Of a stretch of 64,000 nt of DNA, positions 16,701-23,805 are shown piece after piece. Source of the stretch: Paractinoplanes deccanensis (GTDB taxonomy: Bacteria > Actinomycetota > Actinomycetes > Mycobacteriales > Micromonosporaceae); contig NZ_BOMI01000065.1 in the NCBI RefSeq assembly GCF_016862115.1, forward strand, positions 1 through 64,000, read 5' to 3'. Every line of letters begins with the position of its first letter. Positions within the stretch are counted from its first letter, which is position 1. The position numbers were made by a program, and so were the translations under genes. Under the pieces are notes generated by a model. That model was given only the letters and a program-made list of their open reading frames with translations. It was not told where the DNA came from and made no database searches.

Positions 16701-17865
16701 GATGCTCGTGGACGCGCAATCCCGTCTACGCGCTGTCACGGCGACTATTCGCGAGTATTCCGGGCACGAGCACTTCGCTCTGCCGATTGAGGGCGCAGCG
16801 TGGCGCTCAGCTCGCGACGACGAACCAGTTATCCATCTCGTGACGGCCACCGCCGGAAGCATGGCACTTGTGACAGAGCCATCCGGCACCAGCGCCATCT
16901 TCGCTCCCCTTACGGCCTGGGATCTCACCGTCTTTCGGCTGCACGGAGATCAGCACAGCGATGTTGTGCTGGCGTCCATCGGCGAACGTCTTCTAAGCCC
17001 GATCACAGATGAACTCGCGCGACGCGGATTATCTCGTGCCGTACTGGTGCCCACCGGGGTCCTCTGCGGACTTCCCCTTCACGCAGGCCGATACACGCGC
17101 GGGAAGAACGTCCGGCATCTGCTCGACGACGTCACCGTCTCCTACGCACAGTCAGCACGCGCTCTCATCGCGGCGAGGTCGATGCTTGCCTCCGGCCGAG
17201 AGCCACGCTTGGTGGGAGTAGCGGACCCCCAACCGGGATCGCCGTTGCCCGCTGCTGCTGCCGAACTCTCGGCCGTGGGCGAACTCTTCCCCGGAACGGT
17301 GCGGGTGCTGGAAAGAGAGGCGGCCACTGCAGCGGCGTTGATTGGCGAACTTCCTGGCGCCACTCACCTTCACCTGTCCTGCCACGCCAACTACGACATC
17401 CGCCAGCCGCTGCAGTCTGGCCTACAGCTCGCCAATGGCGATCGATTGACTCTTGCGGAACTCTTCGGCGGCGGCATATTGCGCGGAGTTCAGCTCGTGG
17501 TCGCTGCGGCTTGCGAGACCGCCGTCACTGATCCGCACCGTACCCTGGATGAGGCGATCGGGCTTCCGAGCGGCTTCCTGTACGCCGGTGCCGCGGCAGT
17601 GCTGGGCACGCTGTGGAAGGTGAACGACGAATCGGCTTCCTACCTGATCACCCGGTTCTATGAGAACCACTTCGCGAACGGACAGTCATCTCCGGCACAG
17701 GCCCTCGCGAATGCCCAACAATGGCTGCGCGACTCATCGGTCGATGAGCTGCACCGGTTCGCGAAGCGCTTCGGGCTGCCGTCAGTCGCGGGCGTACCTC
17801 ACGGGCACCACCCCTTCGCAGACCCAGTTCACTGGGCCGCGTTCGTGATCGTCGGAGCAGGTTGA
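13744..17865 (+). CDS. TPR-repeat protein with C-terminal CHAT protease domain
   Basis: A 1373-residue protein. Residues 1-900 are helical tetratricopeptide-like repeats (for example AKALAHLGGITRDV, GEARALGDLASVFTDLGD, RAAALRNLSLAYANRLIG). The C-terminal ~350 residues are a CHAT domain of the caspase clan with catalytic dyad His1214 (HLSCHANYD) and Cys1257 (AAACETA), ending in the usual HWAAFVIVGAG. CHAT-TPR proteins are proteases or scaffolds in bacterial conflict and cell-death systems (compare separase-like TPR-CHAT of type III-E CRISPR). The start is GTG with only a weak ribosome site. Base composition is clearly lower in GC than neighbours (34 of 60 G/C at 14041-14100), CTA codons are common and a TTA codon occurs at 17029, indicating horizontal acquisition. 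No partner gene is adjacent. Confidence 0.88.
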   Translation: MTNENLCRELETAHAQYWNGERDIALRWFRQAHRALVAEFGVNTGWSVATVLNAYNWMTPFLVTLEDWTGLLRQSARGRQLALAANLWEAFVRCSQNLGVALQKLGQESYATTVFEEVAKVALAIGALDLRAKALAHLGGITRDVDPIAAADLFNRAVEAYRAAEDLQGEARALGDLASVFTDLGDHSKFRHYTERSRQIFQEIGDLEGEARALYLLAANPLRQDDHFGAIKLYDDAADLFRRGQNPVQAAEAAFRAAQLIAHEDIAEALARAEAALKLSRDFSASLSQGIENFRFTLSTELALRALSEAPSDDARDIVLATHPELLTDAGFLAALEFRPKNQAALAHLMAHPDSPLPRMVDAIWEKLLTLDIKTAAAPSPAVRPLLSELIVSESEHLIDRILMLIPEAELPGCHGYFLLRRAHLWSDSDQRKAIEIGVRAAELFRLAGAAGEAADAHSFVGIWWRTLSDGDSRYNVNQALTSFRHALAIRRRRDDPLRWATSIMNLANAYWSHPDKRTHLPRAEARLRAALVVLDHDKHPDERGHALMNLGLVLTEPMMPASSSNIDAGIALLNQALRTLRRSSTRAAALRNLSLAYANRLIGDPEVNLRLALHNAVNAQEFYRAEGSPQERLSAAHLVAIAEIRLGDRIGDLEEDKIVDRFEAALSEATVDDSPRDYAAALDDFANALSSGSANQHRLHRAVGLHERALHLFDEHGDISGGARARFNLAGSLARLGLLTESLTFRKETGSGTLPNAVRDAGPVEFDDVEMLLVAPPSQIINRVIQLYDESFAGRSRQQHPAEWVETAIALSRALINRGSDPDFERALQLLHSAAQIATPESAPSEAHEIGSLLGRAHALRNEWQMAAREYRSATAAAEALYLAPALNAARERELNRIGWLFSEAAYALAKAGKPGDAAAIVEGSRARELARLLDRDHIDLRLLEEEAPNLAAAYRDAADCLAIAESSQRMVVQASRDDRRELHAMLVDAQSRLRAVTATIREYSGHEHFALPIEGAAWRSARDDEPVIHLVTATAGSMALVTEPSGTSAIFAPLTAWDLTVFRLHGDQHSDVVLASIGERLLSPITDELARRGLSRAVLVPTGVLCGLPLHAGRYTRGKNVRHLLDDVTVSYAQSARALIAARSMLASGREPRLVGVADPQPGSPLPAAAAELSAVGELFPGTVRVLEREAATAAALIGELPGATHLHLSCHANYDIRQPLQSGLQLANGDRLTLAELFGGGILRGVQLVVAAACETAVTDPHRTLDEAIGLPSGFLYAGAAAVLGTLWKVNDESASYLITRFYENHFANGQSSPAQALANAQQWLRDSSVDELHRFAKRFGLPSVAGVPHGHHPFADPVHWAAFVIVGAG

Positions 17866-17934
17866 CGCCCGCTGGAAGCGATTCTGCGGTCTGACCACAC
17901 CAGCACATGCCGGCCACGGCGCGCCGCCGTGACC

Positions 17935-18190
17935 GGCCCGGAGTGTGGGTCCGGTGCAGCTGTGTGTGCCCGCGCTTGCCCGGTAGACGTTCTTACCGTC
18001 GGCATTGTTCTCGCCCCGTTCGACGGGCTCGGCCTGTCCCGGGGCCCGAATCTCGGCGGTCGTGTGGGCTTGGATCTCCACGTTCAGGCGAACGCGACCG
18101 TCAGGGAGGCGGCGCCATTCGGACGTGGCCAAACCCTGATGAACCCAGCCGGCTACGGTGCTTCGCAGTGGTGGTTGAAGGAGCCGTCGG
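17935..18190 (-). pseudogene. decayed C-terminal remnant resembling GH78 alpha-L-rhamnosidase
   Basis: On the minus strand, translated pieces in more than one frame resemble the tail of bacterial alpha-L-rhamnosidases: TDGSFNHHC (like the conserved SFNHYA region), a stop codon (TAG), then ATSEWRRLPDGRVRLNVEI and AHTTAEIRAPG like the C-terminal beta domain, ending near ASAGTHSCT. The piece has no start and its frame is broken. It lies just right of the CHAT gene, suggesting that an insertion or deletion destroyed an older gene here. Assignment is by eye and moderate to low in confidence. Confidence 0.4.
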
Positions 18191-18208
18191 TCCAGTTCTC
18201 CCGGCCGG

Positions 18209-18796
18209 CTATTGCTCCGCGCCGGGCAGCAGGACCCGGACCATGCGGGCGCAGTCGTCGTCCGTGGGCAGGGCGCCGTGTGCCGGCTCCCACGCCACGA
18301 CGCCGTGGAACGCGAGGTGCGCGATGACGCGTACGTCTGTGGACGCCCGGAGTTGGCCCCTCGCCACGGCCCGGTCGAGCGCCCGGTGGAACGGGGCCAG
18401 CGTGCGGTTGATCGTGTCGCGCAGCAGGTCGCGGAGCTCGCTCGCGCCGGCCGTCATCGCCTCGGTGAGCGCGCGGCCCTCGGGCAGTGTGGTGCTGTCG
18501 CGGATCATCAGCATCAGCGTCAGCAGGTCGTCGCGGGCCGATCCGGTGTCGGGGTCGCCGTCCCAGCGCTCGAGGACCGGCTCGATCATCGCGGCGAGCA
18601 GCGCGGCCTTGGACGGCCAGCGCCGGTAGATCGTGGTGCGGTTGACGCCGGCCGCCCTGGCCACCCCTTCGACGGTGAGCCCGGCGAAGCCGACGCGGGA
18701 CAGCTCGCCGAGGGTGGCCGCGCGCACGCTCTCGACCACCTGCACGCTGCGGGGTCCCCGCTGCAGGCCCCGGGTACGCCGCGTCGAGTCAGTCAT
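18209..18796 (-). CDS. TetR/AcrR family transcriptional regulator
   Basis: A 195-residue regulator. The helix-turn-helix covers about residues 24-70 with GVNRTTIYRRWPSKAALLAA, a strongly typical TetR recognition helix. The C-terminal domain resembles TetR_C_11/16-like ligand domains of actinobacteria. It is divergent from the steroid-dehydrogenase-like gene with 77 bases between starts, so that gene is its likely target. No clear palindrome was found by eye in the gap. Confidence 0.88.
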   Translation of the reverse strand: MTDSTRRTRGLQRGPRSVQVVESVRAATLGELSRVGFAGLTVEGVARAAGVNRTTIYRRWPSKAALLAAMIEPVLERWDGDPDTGSARDDLLTLMLMIRDSTTLPEGRALTEAMTAGASELRDLLRDTINRTLAPFHRALDRAVARGQLRASTDVRVIAHLAFHGVVAWEPAHGALPTDDDCARMVRVLLPGAEQ

Positions 18797-18873
18797 CGGC
18801 CTCGACCCTAGTCCACCGCCCCGGATGGCGACGGCCTGTTGCCTTTCCGGGTGGCCCCGCTTACCGTCGCTCC

Positions 18874-20520
18874 ATGGACGAGGCTCGCTACGACTTCGTG
18901 GTCGTCGGTTCCGGCACGGGAATGCTCGCGGCCCTCACCGCGGCCGAGGCGGGCCTGTCGGTCCTCATCGTCGAGAAGTCGAAGTACTTCGGCGGTTCCA
19001 CGGCCCTGTCCGGTGGCGGCTTCTGGATCCCGAACAACGGGCTGCTGCGGCGGGCCGGCGTGGTCGACACCCCCGAGCGCGCCCGCGAATACCTGCGCCA
19101 CGTCACGGCCGGCGAGTCACCGGAGTCACGCTGGGACACCCACATCAGCCACGGCCCGGCAGCGGTCGACGTGATGCGCCGCCGCACCCCGTTGAGGTGG
19201 CAGTGGATGACCGGCTACGCCGACTACTTCCCCGAGCTGCCGGGCGGGTCGGCGGCCGGGCGGGCCATGGAGCCCAAGCCGTTCGACGTGCGCCGTCTCG
19301 GGCCCGACCGCGCCCGGCTGCGCCCGCCCGCTCTCGCGGCGCCGTTCCCCATGCCGGTGTCCGGGCGTACGTACAAGTGGCTCAATCTCGTCGCCCGTCA
19401 CCCGCGCGGCGTCGTGACCGGCGCCAAGCTGCTCGGTCTCGGCCTGGGCGGCCTGGCGATCCGCCGCGAGTACCAGGCGGGCGGCGCGGCCTTGGCGGCC
19501 GGCCTCTTCGCGGGCGTCCGCGCGGCGCGCATCCCGGTCTGGTTCGAGACGCCGCTCAAGGACCTCGTCGTCGAGGGCGGCAGGGTCACCGGAGTCGTCG
19601 TCACCCGCGACGGCAAGGACGTCACCGTACGAGCCTCGCGCGGCGTCCTGCTGTCCGCGGGCGGTTTCGACCGCAACGCCGCCCGGCGGCACAAGCACCA
19701 GTCGCCGCAGCTCGACACCGACTGGTCGCTCGGCAACCCGGAGAACACCGGCGACGCCATCGACATCGCCGAGGCCGCCGGCGCCGACCTGGCCTTCATG
19801 AACGAGGCCTGGTGGTTCCCGGCCGTGCCGGTCCCCGGCCCGATGCCCGGCCCGCTGCTCGCCGAGCGCTCCCTGCCCGGCCAGATCATCGTGAACCAGC
19901 AGGGCCGCCGCTTCATGAACGAGGCGGTCAACTACATGACCGCCGGCCAGATCCTGCTCGGCGAGGAACTGCCCGTCTGGATGGTCTTCGACCAGCGCTA
20001 CCGCAACCGCTACGTCTTCGGCGGCGGCGTCTTCCCCCGCCAACCCCTACCCCAGACCTGGTACGACGCCGGCGTCGCGGTGAAGGCGGCCACCGTCCCG
20101 GAGCTCGCGGCCAAGACCGGCCTCGCCGCCCTGCCCGGCACGCTCGACCGCTTCAACCTTCAGGCCGCCTCCGGCCGGGACGACGACTACCACCGGGGCG
20201 ACAGCGCCTACGACCGCTACTACGGCGACCCGGCCGTCACCCCGAACCCCTGCCTCGGCCCGATCGACCAGGCCCCCTTCTACGCGGTGAAGGTCGTCCC
20301 CGGCGACCTGGGCACCTGCGGCGGCATCCGGGCCGACGGCCTGGCCCGAGCCCTCCGCCCGGACGGCAGCATCATCGAGGGCCTGTACGCCACCGGAAAC
20401 GCGGCCGGCAACGCCTTCGGCCGGGTGTACCCGGGACCGGGCGCCACGATCGGCCAGGGCCTGACTTTTGGCTACGCAGCCGCCCAGCACGCGGCGGGAA
20501 AGCTGGCCGCGGCGCATTGA
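18874..20520 (+). CDS. kstD: FAD-binding 3-ketosteroid delta1-dehydrogenase-like oxidoreductase
   Basis: A 548-residue flavoprotein of the succinate dehydrogenase/KstD superfamily. The dinucleotide site VVGSGTGMLAALTAAEAG is at residues 10-27, GGSTALSGG follows near 44, and the C-terminal FAD-binding segments GTCGGI and GNAAGNAFGRVYPGPGATIG are intact. KstD enzymes introduce the delta1 double bond in ring A of 3-ketosteroids; close relatives dehydrogenate at delta4. The divergent TetR gene supports substrate-inducible control, as in sterol catabolism. No other steroid genes are near, so the exact substrate is uncertain and the gene symbol is tentative. Confidence 0.8.
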   Translation: MDEARYDFVVVGSGTGMLAALTAAEAGLSVLIVEKSKYFGGSTALSGGGFWIPNNGLLRRAGVVDTPERAREYLRHVTAGESPESRWDTHISHGPAAVDVMRRRTPLRWQWMTGYADYFPELPGGSAAGRAMEPKPFDVRRLGPDRARLRPPALAAPFPMPVSGRTYKWLNLVARHPRGVVTGAKLLGLGLGGLAIRREYQAGGAALAAGLFAGVRAARIPVWFETPLKDLVVEGGRVTGVVVTRDGKDVTVRASRGVLLSAGGFDRNAARRHKHQSPQLDTDWSLGNPENTGDAIDIAEAAGADLAFMNEAWWFPAVPVPGPMPGPLLAERSLPGQIIVNQQGRRFMNEAVNYMTAGQILLGEELPVWMVFDQRYRNRYVFGGGVFPRQPLPQTWYDAGVAVKAATVPELAAKTGLAALPGTLDRFNLQAASGRDDDYHRGDSAYDRYYGDPAVTPNPCLGPIDQAPFYAVKVVPGDLGTCGGIRADGLARALRPDGSIIEGLYATGNAAGNAFGRVYPGPGATIGQGLTFGYAAAQHAAGKLAAAH

Positions 20521-20538
20521 CCCTGCTAGGAGGACGGC

Positions 20539-21165
20539 GTGGACCTGACCTCGGGGCCGTGGGGCTGGGACTCGGAGCTCGGATACACGATCACGTTCGC
20601 CGCCGGGACGACCCCGCGGGCGGCGCTCACGGCGTACGGCGCCGGCCCGGCCGGCCTGCTCACGCTGACCTGGGACCAGACAGTCCAGCGGAACCCGGAG
20701 AACAGCGTGCGCGCCGGCATCGTCGGCGATTGGGCGTTCTGCTTCGAATACGTCGGATACCGCGCCACCCAGCCCGGCCTCCTCGCCCGGCTGTCGGCGG
20801 GCACCGAGGTCTTCAGTGTCTTCCACGGATCCGGCAAGTGCTTCGTCCACGCCTACCGCGACCGGCGGCGCTGGGCGTCCTTCGAACCGGGCGCACCCCG
20901 ATCGGCGCGGGGACCGCAGGCCCGGCAATTCGCCGAGCACACGCACCACCTGATGCGGAGCCGGCATCTCTGCGCCCGCCACGCCGCGCTGGAAATGGTC
21001 GCCGAGCACCTGGGCGCCCGCGTCACACGCCGCGTCCTGGCTGGGCCGCTCCTCACCGCCTACCTGCCGGCCGATTCCCACCCCGCGTCTCCACCATCAA
21101 TGTCCGGACACGCGTCCCGGCGCGGCCTGGGAAGACCCATCGGCACCTTGAACGCCGACCTCTAG
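20539..21165 (+). CDS. DUF6461-like hypothetical protein
   Basis: A 208-residue protein starting with GTG at 20539 behind an AGGAGGA site, 18 bases after the KstD-like gene. The segment GDWAFCFEYVGY followed by LLARLSAGTEVFSVF and a WASFEPG segment matches the layout of the actinobacterial DUF6461 family, whose role is unknown. No signal peptide or membrane helix. It may be co-transcribed with the flavoenzyme, but a functional link is not implied by sequence alone. Confidence 0.65.
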   Translation: MDLTSGPWGWDSELGYTITFAAGTTPRAALTAYGAGPAGLLTLTWDQTVQRNPENSVRAGIVGDWAFCFEYVGYRATQPGLLARLSAGTEVFSVFHGSGKCFVHAYRDRRRWASFEPGAPRSARGPQARQFAEHTHHLMRSRHLCARHAALEMVAEHLGARVTRRVLAGPLLTAYLPADSHPASPPSMSGHASRRGLGRPIGTLNADL

Positions 21166-21203
21166 CCCGCGAATGAGGCCACGCCGGCACGTTGAATGGG
21201 CTC

Positions 21204-21440
21204 GTGTCGCTCTGGAAAATGCTGGAGACGTGGGACCGGGACCTTCCGGGGCTCACCGACGAGCAGTTGCTGTCGCGGCTGGGCTTGGCGCGCGAGCGCG
21301 AGGAGTCGTCGAACAGTCCCCGGCCCGCAAACCCGAAGGCTCGCCGCGACTGGCGGCGGCGCGAGGCCGTCGAGGCCGAGATGCAGGCGCGTGGACTCCT
21401 CTGGCCTGCCGCCTTCGGCCGTCACACCCTCGCGGGGTGA
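21204..21440 (+). CDS. small conserved-looking charged protein (78 aa)
   Basis: Starts with GTG at 21204 (a TTG four codons upstream is possible). The product begins MSLWKMLETWDRD when the start is read as methionine, then has an arginine/glutamate-rich helix and ARRDWRRREAVEAEM. The composition is that of a soluble helical protein rather than of an empty frame. No family name can be given. It stands alone between the DUF6461-like gene and the convergent S1 pseudo-protease. Confidence 0.5.
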   Translation: MSLWKMLETWDRDLPGLTDEQLLSRLGLAREREESSNSPRPANPKARRDWRRREAVEAEMQARGLLWPAAFGRHTLAG

Positions 21441-21519
21441 GAACGATGGGCGGGACGAGGTGGTGTGCCAGGAGCTCGGCCGGTGACCGCGAGTCGCCGG
21501 CCGAGCCTTCACGACGGGG

Positions 21520-23481
21520 TCAGAAGCTGATGCGGATGTCGTCGACGAAGCCGCGGAAGCCGCCCGTGTTGCCCGGCTGGTCGTAGCCGAAGTCGATCTC
21601 GACGATCTCCTTGCCGTTGGCCACGGCGCCCAGGTCGACGGTGACGTCGTTCCACTCGTCGAGTCGGAGCGCGGCGCACTGCTGCGCCGGGTGGATGGTC
21701 TTGCCGTTGCTTGTCACCGTGCCGGAGTCGCGCAGGTTGGACAGTGTGTCGGTGCGCCGGTCGTGGAAGATCAGGTCGAGGGCGACGCACTTGCTGTTGG
21801 TGCCGTCGGCGAAGTTGTAGCTCTTCTCCTTGCTCTGTGGCAGGACCCGGTAGTGCAGCTTGGTCGTCGGGCCGCCGAAGGTCTGGCTGAGCTGGAAGCT
21901 CTTCAGGTAGGCGTGCGACGTCTGGCCGCTGTTGTCCCTGCCGGAGTAGAGCAGGATGTTGCCGGCGCCGGTGTTGAGGTGGTCGGTGCCGACGAAGAGC
22001 TCCGGGCCGCTGATGCCGTCGCGGACCGGGAGGACGTTGACGGTGCCGCCGCGCGGCGCCACGCCTCCGGCGAGGGTGTTGGTCCAGGTGGGCTGGGGCT
22101 GGCCGGACTGGAGGCCGGTGGTGAACTTGTCGGTCGCGACCACGTCCGTGATCTTGTAGTCGTCGATCCAGCCGCGGAAGCCGCCGACGTTCGCGGCCTG
22201 CTCGTAGCCGACCATGACGGTGCGCAGCACCTTGCCGGCGAACTTGCTGCCCAGCTCGACGCGGATCTCGTGCCAGGTGTCCAGCGCCATGGTGTTGCAG
22301 TGGTTGCCCGGGTGCACGCCGCGGCCGTCCTGGTCGCTGAGGCCCGAGTCGCGCAGCGTGCTGCCGTCGGTGAAGACGAGGTCCATCGCCACGCAGGTGC
22401 TGTTGGTGCCGTCGGCGTAGTCGTAGCTGTTGCTCTTGCTCTGCGGGTAGATCCAGTAGGACAGGACGCTGCCGGGCCGCAGCATCACGTTGCCGTACGT
22501 GAAGGCCTTGAAGTACGCGTACGACGAGGTCGTGCTGGTGTCCTCGCCGGAGTAGAGCAGCAGGCCCTGACCGCTGTGCGCGCGGGCGTCCTGGCCGAGG
22601 AACAGCTCCGGCGGTATGCCGCTGCGGACGCCGGTGACGTTGGCGATGCCGCCGTGGCCCGCACCCATGCCGGCGCCGGTGGCGTTGCGCCAGTGCGGCT
22701 GGTGGTCGCCGGGTTCGAAGGTGCTGCCGATCGACGGGACGTTGCCGTTGATCCAGGCGTACAGGTCGTCGAGGCGGGTCTCGACCGCCTCACGGGTGCC
22801 CGTCTGCGCCTCGGCGAGGCAGCCGACCTGATTGGACCGGTGGTGCAGGGCGACCAGTTCGACGGCGCCGCCGGCCTGCCGGAACGCGGGGCCGCCCGCG
22901 TCGCCCTTGCAGACGCTCGTGGGGCCGGTGACCGTGATGGTGCCGTCGGCGACCGCGCTGACGGTGGCGGTGCCCGCCTTGAGGACGGTGGGCACCCACT
23001 CGTCGGCGGTGCGGCCGTAGCCCGCCAGCACCAGGCTGTCGCCGGCGGCCGGCGCGGCCCTGGCGACGGTGGCCGGCGGCACGGAGGTGCGCGCGGCCAG
23101 CTCGACCAGGGCGACCGGCCGGCTCGGATGCGGGATCACTCGCGTCGCGGCGGTGACGAGCCCGCCCGTGGTGGCGGCCAGGTCGGCGCGGCCGACCGTG
23201 ACGGTGGTCGGCAGTTTCGGAGCGCCCGCGGTGACGACTCCCTGCGCGTCGGCGACGCAGGCGGAGTCGGTCACCACCATTTGCGGATGCACCAGGACGC
23301 CGGTGCAGGCCCGATCGGTTCCGGTGGCGCGCAGATGGGCGACGTAACTGTATTGCCCGGACGGGACGGTGTTTCCCCCGGTGACCGCCGACGCCGGCAC
23401 CACCGACACCCCGACCACGCCCAGCGCCAGGGCAGCCACGGTGGCCAGCCTCGATCTCATGGCATGCGTCATCGCGCGCAT
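21520..23481 (-). CDS. secreted S1 trypsin-fold pseudo-protease with two C-terminal repeat domains
   Basis: A 653-residue exported protein. A signal peptide ends near Ala32; residues 34-225 are a trypsin fold. All three catalytic positions are altered: the TAAHC-type motif reads TDSAC (Ala74 for His), the Asp position in PVALVEL is Pro122, and GDSGGP reads GDAGGP (Ala195 for Ser). Two homologous ~190-residue domains follow (about 236-430 and 437-653), each with W near the start, a P-E-L-F block, LLYSG, PQSK followed by Y-x-x-ADGTNS, a cysteine pair, and a closing NxGGFRG-(W/F)-(I/V)-DD motif. The repeats look like carbohydrate- or surface-binding beta domains. The ATG has GGGGGG five bases upstream. 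Probably a binding protein, not an enzyme. Confidence 0.85.
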   Translation of the reverse strand: MRAMTHAMRSRLATVAALALGVVGVSVVPASAVTGGNTVPSGQYSYVAHLRATGTDRACTGVLVHPQMVVTDSACVADAQGVVTAGAPKLPTTVTVGRADLAATTGGLVTAATRVIPHPSRPVALVELAARTSVPPATVARAAPAAGDSLVLAGYGRTADEWVPTVLKAGTATVSAVADGTITVTGPTSVCKGDAGGPAFRQAGGAVELVALHHRSNQVGCLAEAQTGTREAVETRLDDLYAWINGNVPSIGSTFEPGDHQPHWRNATGAGMGAGHGGIANVTGVRSGIPPELFLGQDARAHSGQGLLLYSGEDTSTTSSYAYFKAFTYGNVMLRPGSVLSYWIYPQSKSNSYDYADGTNSTCVAMDLVFTDGSTLRDSGLSDQDGRGVHPGNHCNTMALDTWHEIRVELGSKFAGKVLRTVMVGYEQAANVGGFRGWIDDYKITDVVATDKFTTGLQSGQPQPTWTNTLAGGVAPRGGTVNVLPVRDGISGPELFVGTDHLNTGAGNILLYSGRDNSGQTSHAYLKSFQLSQTFGGPTTKLHYRVLPQSKEKSYNFADGTNSKCVALDLIFHDRRTDTLSNLRDSGTVTSNGKTIHPAQQCAALRLDEWNDVTVDLGAVANGKEIVEIDFGYDQPGNTGGFRGFVDDIRISF

Positions 23482-23805
23482 GTCAACCCCCCGTAGTCTT
23501 TCCGTATTCGATTGGCGCAGAGGGAAACGTCAATGCAACCGGTCCCCTGTGCGATGCCAGAAGGTTGGCCGACACCTCCACCGATGTCAATGTGACGCTC
23601 CGCCTTAGCGGCTCCTCTCCGCAACGGCGAACGGGCGACCGCCGCTCACGTCGCCGGTGAAGGCCTGCGCGGGCGTCTTCACGGTCGGGCTGACAGGCAG
23701 ATTCCGCTGACTGGACGGCTGCGGCGGCGGCTGCCACCGGTGACGTCGCCCGGCTGGAAGGCATGGTCGGCGTGCGTGACCGTGTGCGCTTCTTTCACCG
23801 TGGCC
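23482..23805. other. intergenic region between two secreted-protein genes
   Basis: About 320 bases without a supported gene. The right part follows the 3' end of the oxidase gene, and the left part must hold the promoter of the pseudo-protease on the minus strand. A TTGACG element (complement near 23532) could be a -35 box, but no confident -10 was identified. No hairpin with a T-run was found. Confidence 0.4.

Noticed and set aside
21691..23496. 601-codon plus-strand open frame opposite the S1 pseudo-protease
   Set aside because: Antisense artefact; the minus strand has a signal peptide, trypsin-fold motifs and internal repeats.
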